NCBI GenBank assembly: GCA_963930775.1
Contig: OZ005691.1
Span: 6,569,000-6,632,999, forward strand
Direction: 5' to 3'
DNA length: 64,000 bases
DNA from: Cliona cf. orientalis
Taxonomy: Eukaryota; Porifera; Demospongiae; Clionaida; Clionaidae
A program made the position numbers and the translations under genes. This document shows, piece after piece, positions 44,505 through 64,000 of this stretch (within the stretch, counting starts at the first letter, position 1; every line of letters begins with the position of its first letter). The notes below the pieces were generated by a model that worked only from the letters and a program-made list of their open reading frames with translations, did not search any database and was not told where the DNA came from.

Positions 44505-44697
44505 ATGAAAACCGATGCGACGTACCCAGGCCCTTTGAGCGAAGTCTAATTCTCCGGATATTGGTGGTCGGACGCGTACGGACCGTATACTAAGCATCCC
44601 ATGACTGGATATTTCTAGACTTTCTTCGCTCCAGACCTTTCTGAGCTTCAGAGATCTGACAAAGTCCCTTCGCTGCCGTTGGATAACTGCCTCGAGG

Positions 44698-44779
44698 CCC
44701 TCTCAAAGGGAGGCTAGTGGTGGGCAAGAAAGAGTGTACCCTCTCAAAGGGAGGCTAGTGGTGGGCAAGAAAGAGTGTA
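44698..44779. repeat. Tandem duplication, 2 x 41 bp
   Basis: The unit starting CCCTCTCAAAGGGAGGCTAG and ending AGAAAGAGTGTA occurs twice without spacer. The following 100 bases contain a second loose repeat of GGGACCC...CCATTTTCATA units. Confidence 0.9.
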
Positions 44780-46934
44780 CCCCTGCACTCGGCAGGAAAG
44801 AGCCCCCACACTAAATTTAGCCGGGAGGAGTAGGGACCCCGGATCCCCATTTTCATAGAAAAATGGGGACCCGGGTCCCTATTTTCATAATACTTTAGGG
44901 ACCCCTGGGTCCCCATTTTCATAGGATTTTGGGGACCCCCAGTGCAATACAATTGTAGGCATAAACATTGACTAGACAGCACATGACAGCCTGCATGCAT
45001 GGTATCCATTTAATAGCTAATTTTGTAGTGCAACTATACCATCATGCAAGCTAGAGTCTGGGTGCCACTGAGACACTTCACGTCTTCCTTGTAATGAGAT
45101 TGTCACAAAAAGAATATACTCATGCGGCCATGAAATACAAATACAATGTCATGAAGATCCATATACCTATAGTTGCACAATCTGGCACCCAGACTAGCAA
45201 GCTCTAGGGTTGTGGTTCATGTGGTTACATGCTGTATCTGGCCATCATTGGACTCCACTTTTTGGTTTCTAGCTATTAGCTACTCTGCCAACAAACAGTA
45301 GTTGTTACAAGCCAGAGTAGATTTATACACAAGAGTAGATTGGCTTCTCAGACTGCAGGCAATTGTAAAGCGCTGACGACCTTTACCAAAAAAGATCGCT
45401 AAATCGCTACTTCCATCGTGTACGTGTAGCCGGGGTCCCCAAAATTTGACGACACCGGTACACACCGTTTGCGCATGCGTCAACTTTTCCGTAAAAACGT
45501 CCGTAAAGTTTACGTACACTAATCCCTACCACATGCTGATAAGTGAAACGATCCATATGTCTACAGAATACGGAATGACTATCTGACTTTCGGACTAGCG
45601 CTCGTGCTAAACGCGCGCCTACTCTGAAGTCCCTTGAGCTTCCTCGAACCTTGCTCGAAACTCGAACCGTTTTAAGGTTGCCAAAGGAGTTAAGGTCAAA
45701 GGGCAAGTATACTAGGAAATATCCGATCCCCTAAGATTCTTAGGGTAACTGAGCATGCGCAAACAGTGTGTACCAGGCCCTTTCTCCTCCTCCCCTCAAA
45801 GGGCCTGGGGACGAGGATAAATTTAGACTATGCCTGCCTCCGGTTTTCAGATAGAATATGGGCATGATTTTCTAAATATGGAATTTTTAATATCCACACC
45901 CAAATGGGAGGGAGATGAATTACTATGCTAGTCGGTGGTATATACGTAAGAACATGTTTTGGAGTAGGGGAGCTGAGAATTGGCAATTCAATAGCTATGG
46001 CAGGCAGGCTATGCCCGCCAAAATCTAGGAGAATCTGGGGGCATGCTCCCCAGGAAATTTTGGATTTTTACATCATTTTAGGGCAATTCTGGTGCACATT
46101 GCTTGACAAATAGCGATAGTATATTAGAGACTTATTTGTATACCATTTTGTTGGGCTGAAGTTCAGCTGTGAACTCAATCCAAATAAAAGCCTGCTCAAC
46201 CAATTAAAACACTCGAGACAGCCACATTACAGAAAATTATGCATACAGAATCGAGGCTATACGCATAATTATAATTAATGTCCTAACAGTGTAATTAAAT
46301 CCTATTCTCATGTGTACAATTAAGTAAATTTCTGAGGGTGTAGATAGAGTACATGATTACTGGGTAGGCTGTACACATGTGGGGTGGGGGGCTGAGCCTC
46401 CCCTATATTTTGAACTGGGGGGGGGCTATTACGCCAGTACGTGCTAGTCCATGCATGATAGTTTACGCAGACTATCCAATCGTCCCACTTTGAGTGGGAC
46501 AGTCCCTCTTTCAGATAAATTGTCCCACATATCTTCCCACACCACCCTTATTTGGGATGTACACCATTTTAGTCTGTACGTGAAATAACTAATTACCCTC
46601 ATAGATCTGTAGCTGCAGTTCTCCTGTCATTCAGTAATATGCCAATTTTTCAGTAAAGCTCCATATGTATTTACTAAATTCCCCAGTTTTAAATTTTGTC
46701 AGTTTTATATGGTCGGAATTCCTGACAATGGAGGCACTGATAGATAATATAGATAATCGTCTACATACTGGGCATGGGTGGCACAAATATATGAAATCAG
46801 CATCATGCTTGTGATTGAATTTATGACATACAGTAATAAAGTTACAAATTAATCTGTGGTCTCGCCGTGTGTGCTAGCCCCTCCTACGTACGTGTAGGAG
46901 GGGCTGGCTTAGTAATCATCATCCTTTGCTTTAG

Positions 46935-48690
46935 CTACAGCTCCACCACCGGCTGATGAAATTGTAGCTAAGATGGAGGCTGACATAGAATTCTGTCCAG
47001 ATATTGAACTAGATTCAGCAGAACATTGTGCCACTACAGTTGCTAAGTGTACAGAAGTCATCTTTGAGTGTGTCAACAATTAAATCACATGCTGGTTGTC
47101 GGAGAAGATATTGATGGAGCGTACTTAAATTTTTTCAGAACAAAAAGGGAATGCATTGGCAATGGTTGGGAACCCTATGACGAACCTTACTGCAGTCGAA
47201 GTACAATATAGATCTATAACACAAATAAGGGCAGTATCCCTATAGTTGTAGGTTGAGTCATAGTTATTATTCACTACAGCTGTATGTACTATTGAAGAAG
47301 TAGTTAGAAGGTGGACTGTTCAAATGCCTGGAAGCAGATTAGTTAATAAAGGTCAAGTACTACCTAAGTCAACTTGCATTTTCATGTGATGCTGATGCAG
47401 ACCTTTATGGTCCAGAGTGCCTTAATGACGGAAATTTGATGCAGACTTTCCAAAATGCACAGGTAAAATTTTATTAAGATTATACAGGATTGGTAGCCCT
47501 ATCACCTCAGTTAGGCATTTCGCCCTTTGGCCTTAATTCTTCAGGTATAAAAATTTAATGTTTCTATTCCAGCTACATGTATACACGTACCCTAGGGACA
47601 GCTTAAGTGACCTGATTAATGATTAGGTATCAGGTGTATTTTTTGTGCACATCTCTGTGCAGTTGGGACCGTAGGTGGTGTCCTGATTATGGGAGATATG
47701 TCCTTATATAGAGGGGTTTGAACCACTGTACAGTTGCAATCAGTAGTTCTTTGACACACTTAGCAATATATAGCCAATGATTCATCAGCTGTTTTCTTCT
47801 TGGTTTATTTGGTTTTCTTGGTTTTGGCTTATGTGGCTCATGGTACAGTTGTGGCATATGCACTTTGCTACCTAAATTTCTTTCACTGATATTGCTTGTA
47901 AACTTTCACAGCAATGTGCCGAGGGTTTACCACAATAGTGTTTCATTATAGATGTGGGTCATCTTTAAAAATGCAGGGAACAAATTTAATGTGTCTGAAT
48001 ATAGAGAGTGGATCAGACATTTTTTTTACATAAATATGGATGATCCAGCAATAAGTAAGTGTCCTCATTCTTGGATTAAAGCAAGCAATGAGGATGGAAG
48101 TATTTCAGGGTGTCACGGTTGAGTTGGAGGAGAATTCTCACCCTTTTACATTGAAACTGGATTCAAAAGTGTGTATGGGAAGGCAGTTGGTTATCAAATG
48201 GGATTCCCGATGCTTATGCAGTTAGCAATTAATTTTCCACATTCAGCGCAGATTCATTGTATGTAGACGGAGTCGGACTTAGTATAGTTTTCCACAAACA
48301 CATGCACATATTATGGACATATGCTATAGCATCCTCCAGAGACACAATATACAAGTCTTAGATAATCTACCTACCTGCATGCTCTTGCCAAGATGGGCAA
48401 CCATTTTTTTGTTGGGAACAATTGGATATGGCAACCAAGAATCCACACTAATATACAAGAAAATGGCTACATTGTGTATTCACCTATTAAGAATGACACC
48501 AGTCTATGGCCATGGGAAGACAGTTGTGTCTGCTGTGGGAATGCAGCTGTTAAACCTCCATGGTTTGTAAGGAAAGACCTGCCGGATTTAAGTGCAGAGA
48601 AAACTACCTGGTTTGATATACGACTTTATGAGCATGCATGAGGTCAATATGCAAGAAGGTGGACTGCTCATGATTAAAATACAAGAGTTA
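46935..48690 (+). pseudogene. Decayed gene of a cysteine-rich secreted-protein family (YVDGV / PPWF type)
   Basis: Exon-like pieces remain in order. 46935-47083 encodes DIEFCPDIELDS and several Cys before a stop. About 47370-47460 encodes SCDADADLYGPECLNDG. 47952-48260 encodes NMDDPAISKCPHSW, SGCHG, a stop, then VYGKAVGYQMG. In a second frame follow LYVDGVGLS and HILWTYAIAS. In another frame follow FFVGNNWIW, ENGYIVYSPIKNDTSLWP, CVCCGNAAVKPPWFVRKDLP and FDIRL. This order (DP..xCP, GYQ, YVDGVSLT, HIWTYA, VGNNYFC, PLWDG, CC, PPWF) is that of an extracellular C-terminal domain I recognise from many sponge and cnidarian predicted proteins of unknown function. At least two in-frame stops and two frameshifts make it non-functional unless the assembly is wrong. 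Confidence 0.55.
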
Positions 48691-49279
48691 GAGAGCATGA
48701 TTTGCCTCCCAACCCTTCAGAAGAAATTTCTGTGGTTATAATTTTGCACCTGCACTATCACTCTTTATAAGCAATACCAGCCTATATTTATGATTATTGC
48801 AATTGAGTCGCAGCATGCAGCCACATAAATAAATGGCTGATAGATCATAAAGAGGAAGAAGGCATAATATTATGACTCGAATATTGTATTGGAACTGAAG
48901 CCTATGCATTGTGCATAAGTATTGAGCAAGCATGTGAATGATACATATACACATGTATGTGTATGTATACATTAATAATATTATTATTACAATCAATATG
49001 GAATTACTATAATATAGCCATGCGTGCAAGTGTATCCCTGTCATGCACCTACAATGAGTTATTGACGCCCCACTACCTACAGTTGCCATCCACATTTCTA
49101 ACAGATCAAGTCAATGTGCATGGGCAAAGATAAAGAAATAGAGACATGCTTGAAGCCGGGAGGAGATTGAGTGAAAGACCTGATCTGTGGTGTGCACAAC
49201 ATACACATGTATGATTGTACAATCATGTATCTCTATATACTTGCACTAATTTTTTTAGCAACCAAACTGGGTCGTACAG
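48691..49279. other. No recognised feature
   Basis: AT-rich sequence between the pseudogene and the foldback element. I see no gene or repeat here. Confidence 0.5.
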
Positions 49280-51990
49280 ATTTTAGTAATTAAATTCCTA
49301 GAGTAACTCATGGAACGATTTACACCAGCAAAACCTAGAGTAATTACCTCATGGGATCAACGATTTTATACCAATACCAATACATTTAACCTAGAGTAAC
49401 TCTAGGGGCGATTTTACATCAGCAAAATTGGTGTAAAATCCTGAGTATTTGATAGTGTAGCAAGTATAGGGGATTTTACACCACTTGGTCAATTGCAAGG
49501 ACTTTACTCAATATTATAACTTACATGTACCTCTGCACTATTATATAAGGGACTATTAATTTACACCAGTTGCCACCACAGCTATTGAAGTGGTGTAAAA
49601 TGATGCCATATAATGCTGTGAGCCAACAGTAACTGGAGCAAATATTTATATGCAACCTATGACCTCACTTAATCTCCCATGATAATAGTCGATGCATAAT
49701 ATCACAAACACTTTAAGTATGAACTTTGACCTAGTGTATGATGCTTCTTGTATAAAGTCACATACGGACTCAGGTAGGTTTTTGCACGCGTTCAATCCTT
49801 GCTTGCTGTACATGCGTAAGTAATAATGGGGGGGGGGGGGGGGGGGGACAAAGTATGCATATAATATTTGGTGGGTGGGGCTCATCATGATGCTTGACAT
49901 TGTGCTACTGCAATGGTAATTACCACATGTGCTTTGGCAACCTAACAGGCTTTATTGTGAGTGATAGTTTGTTGTTCCAGCTATCTTCGTGTTGCATGTC
50001 AGTTTTAAATAGCTTATTTCTCCTCGCATGCATTGAAGTTAGACTTATAGCATAATGATACAGTGGTTGGTTAGAACCGCTTTAATTGAACAGTATTAAA
50101 TCATGAGCTAGAATCTGGTACATTCTCTCACTTGGGTGATCGCTATATAATTTTGCAAGATGCATCTTCGATTTATTGTAAAAGCTAATAATTTATCATG
50201 TTGATACACACCCTCATACCACTCCTTTCTTGTTCTGAAATTTCATTTGGTGCATTTACCACCCATTACAATTTCTGGGTGACCGTTATTAAGAATGAAC
50301 TGAATAATTAAAATAGCTACTGTTATCTATGTTTACCGTGACGCTTTAGAGCACTACTTGCAGACAGGTCTGTTGTAGCTCTCTTCCTGTAATGAAAATA
50401 TTATTAGCTAATTGAGAAGTTAGCAGCATGACAGGTCCAGTGGGTCATACTGATCACTTATGGACTTCAAATGCTGCTTTTGGTGTTGTTCTTCATATAT
50501 TTTGACCTTTTCAATAAGGCTATTATATAGCTATTCCCTCTTTTGCTGCTTCAACCAAATGATTTTAATCTAATCGTGACTAATAATTGATGTTGATCAA
50601 TGTATCATGTGAGATATGTATCATGAAGCTTCAATCTCTCTTCTTCTCCTTTCTCCTTCAGTCTCTTATTATATTATCAAAGGGAAATGAGCCAAAACAT
50701 CTATATACTTCTTTTATCAATAATTGGTTAACTACATGTAATCAGTTGGTGACATTAACTGGCCAGCTTTTGCCCCCTAGCGGGCTTTATTGTGGGTGGT
50801 AGCATGTCAGTCTGCTTGCCAGGGGGTGACTATGCATGGTTTAGAATCGGCCAAAGAGAAGATGACATAAAATAGCCTATGGGAAAGTTTAACATAACAA
50901 ATTGCATGAGTGACCAGAACTATTCACCTCATTTTTGCCACCGTGAGGTAACTTCATATCACCTATACATGCCACGGCCCATGAGTGACTAAATCCCTCA
51001 AACTTTACGAATCTCATCAAAAATCCTCCCAATGAATGGGCACATAGCAAGGTAAAAAGGAATAATTGAGAATTTATTCATTCCCAAATTTAAAGGGACC
51101 ATCAAGAATTATTGTATTATTATTGCGAAGACTTAAGAGCTCCCCATGGAGATGTAGCCATAACGTATAGGTGTATACATACACTGGGACACGTATATAA
51201 GTAATGGATTTCAGTCCTTATAATTAATAGAAACTTATAGTTGCTACAGTAACAATAGCTGAGCACATCATGATCATCACAATACTTAGCTTGTTTAAAA
51301 AGAACAGTGTTGGTGCAACAAGAACGAGCGTACTTGCTATGCAGATTAGTATCTCCAACCAACAAGAACCTTGATATTAAGAACTGATTTGTATCATGTG
51401 GTCCTTTTGTACTAGTTGAGTCGACACTACAGAAGGAGGTTGCCAAAGCACACGTGGTCAGCCCCAATTAATTACCATTGCAGTAGCACAATGTCATGCA
51501 TCATGATGAGCCCCACCCACCAAATATTATATGCATACTTTGTCACCCCCCCAATTGATTATTACCTATGCAAGTGAGGATTGAACGCACATAAAAAACC
51601 TGCCTGAGTCTGTATTCAGTGACTGTACAAGGGAGCATTTTACACCAGGTCAAAGTTCACACTTAAAGTTTTGGATATGCATCGACTTATCATGGGAGAA
51701 TTTAAAGTGAGATCAAGTAAATATTTGCTCCTGTTAGCTCACAGCCTTATATGACATGATTTTACACCACTTCAATATGGAGAAATTTATGAGTAAACCC
51801 CTTAATTTTGATGCAATAAACCAAGTGGTATAAAATCCCCCCTTATAATAATATACTTGCCACACTATCAGAATTTAATACTCAAGATTTTACACCGATT
51901 TTGCCAATGTAAAATCGTCCCTAGAGTTACCCTAGGTTGTATTGGTGTAAATTGTCCCATGAATTGCTCTAGGCATAAAATCCTATTTTA
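49280..51990. mobile_element. Large foldback element, 2.7 kb, with GATTTTACACC repeats in its arms
   Basis: The left arm (about 49280-49941) and right arm (51439-about 51990) are inverted copies along their whole length, roughly 80 per cent similar by eye. For example, GTTGCCAAAGCAC at 51439 mirrors GTGCTTTGGCAAC before 49941. Each arm carries several copies of ATTTTACACCA or its complement near its outer half. The left arm has a 20-base G run (49828-49847) where the right arm has seven. The 1.5 kb loop (49942-51438) contains no recognisable transposase; a repeated GGCTTTATTGTG motif occurs at 49947 and 50780. Confidence 0.8.
49828..49847. repeat. Poly-G tract, 20 bases
   Basis: Uninterrupted G run in the left arm of the foldback element; the mirrored position in the right arm has only about seven C, so the run expanded after the arms formed. 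Confidence 0.95.
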
Positions 51991-52833
51991 CACTACAAGA
52001 CCACCAAACTGCCATCATCTATGATGAAAATACACTATATACAAAGGCATATTTAGGATCATAGCATGTGCTATAACCCAACATTGTACATTAATTGAAT
52101 ATTTGTGTGATCGAGTGAAGGAAGAGTGGGATGTCCACCCACACTGCTTCGATCAAAAGGTTCCATGTCCAAATCCCTTGAAGATATAATATTATTATAT
52201 ATTCCTGTCTTGGCAGTTTCCAAGTATGCCTCCTCAGAATCTTTCAGTCTGGATATGCAAATATCATTAAATCTTCTTCAGTAACCATAAGAGTTTTGCA
52301 TCCACAGTACTAGTGACTGACTTCACATGAAAATTAATATTATTATAACAACAGGATATATGCCATTATACAATTATAATATTATTATAACAATGTGGGG
52401 TTGCATGGGTAATATAAACAGCTAGTACTAGTGTAGTATAGATTGATTTAATATGGGTGCATGAGCAAAATCTATTTCTTGTATCTCCTAAAATGTGGTC
52501 ATTTTAAGTAACCAATGATTCTACTGCCCTCATCAACCATTGGTGCATGTGCCATAGAGTTATGGTAATCACTCTTGAAATCTGCTGCCTACAGTGTTTA
52601 TGTGATGATACGTTAAACCTTTTGTGGCTCGATAAGCCCTTGATAATAATATAATTATTATGTTAATAATTTTTATCGGAAATGTAGAATTGTCACAATG
52701 GCATTCAAATGACAATAATTAATAAAAAATTAATGAAGAGAGTCTGACCCTCACACATCATAATATAACAATTAAGCATCACATACACTAACTAGAGGAA
52801 CACACAAACACAAACGAGTCGTAGCACTTTGGC
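51991..52833. other. AT-rich spacer and 3' region of the ubiquitin ligase gene
   Basis: 843 bases between the foldback element and the ITCH-type stop codon. It presumably includes the ligase 3' untranslated region near 52700-52833. No canonical AATAAA is seen on the minus strand close to the stop. No other feature was found. Confidence 0.5.

Positions 52834-64000
<11,167 letters not shown>

Larger units (their letters stand above)
41507..46934. other. Repeat-dense region between pirin and the pseudogene
   Basis: About 5.4 kb made largely of nested inverted-repeat elements (41857-42317, 42352-42760, 43435-43990), an inverted-repeat block of TCGAT motifs (44046-44504), tandem repeats (44698-44779 and about 44830-44940) and element fragments. 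A short exon-like frame lies at 42907-43025 (minus). The remainder shows nothing coding. Confidence 0.65.

Overview
This 64 kb window looks like nuclear DNA of an early-branching animal, most probably a demosponge. The evidence is AT-rich DNA, metazoan signalling and cytoskeletal genes cut into short exons by GT-AG introns (54 nt to more than 5 kb), very many short inverted-repeat elements, and a decayed gene of a secreted-protein family that I associate with sponges and cnidarians. The assignment is inferred. There is no bacterial gene organisation, CRISPR array or rRNA, and I found no convincing tRNA.

Layout. 1-5421 (+): 3' end of a PPP4R1-like HEAT-repeat regulatory subunit of protein phosphatase 4. 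5422-13629: 8 kb without a recognisable gene, holding two small tandem duplications. 13630-16698 (-): an intronless 1022-residue protein with three ankyrin modules and two PP1-docking motifs. 16699-17161: shared head-to-head promoter. 17162-32362 (+): a complete 12-exon cytoplasmic dynein light intermediate chain. 33054-38438 (-): magnesium-dependent phosphatase 1 (MDP1), convergent with the dynein gene. Its first coding exon is split by a roughly 950 bp transposon flanked by a perfect 9-bp target duplication. 38439-40564: dense foldback repeats. 40565-41506 (-): intact single-exon pirin. 41507-46934: nested inverted-repeat elements. 46935-48690 (+): pseudogene of a secreted-protein family. 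49280-51990: a 2.7 kb foldback element. 52834-64000 (-): ITCH/WWP-type HECT ubiquitin ligase (C2, four WW, HECT), missing only its 5' end.

The genes are ordinary housekeeping neighbours and do not form a pathway. Three are linked to phosphatases (PP4 subunit, PP1-targeting protein, MDP1), which is probably coincidence. The most unusual features are the mobile elements. One family starts with TAG, ends with CTA and makes 9-bp target duplications; at least six copies lie between 35.4 and 42.8 kb, two of them nested in an older element and one inside the coding sequence of MDP1. A second family forms near-perfect palindromes around a CGAAGCGAGGG-like core. A third, of about 0.6 kb, is present three times, twice in introns of the ubiquitin ligase gene. 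The three-module PP1-docking protein is also an unfamiliar architecture.
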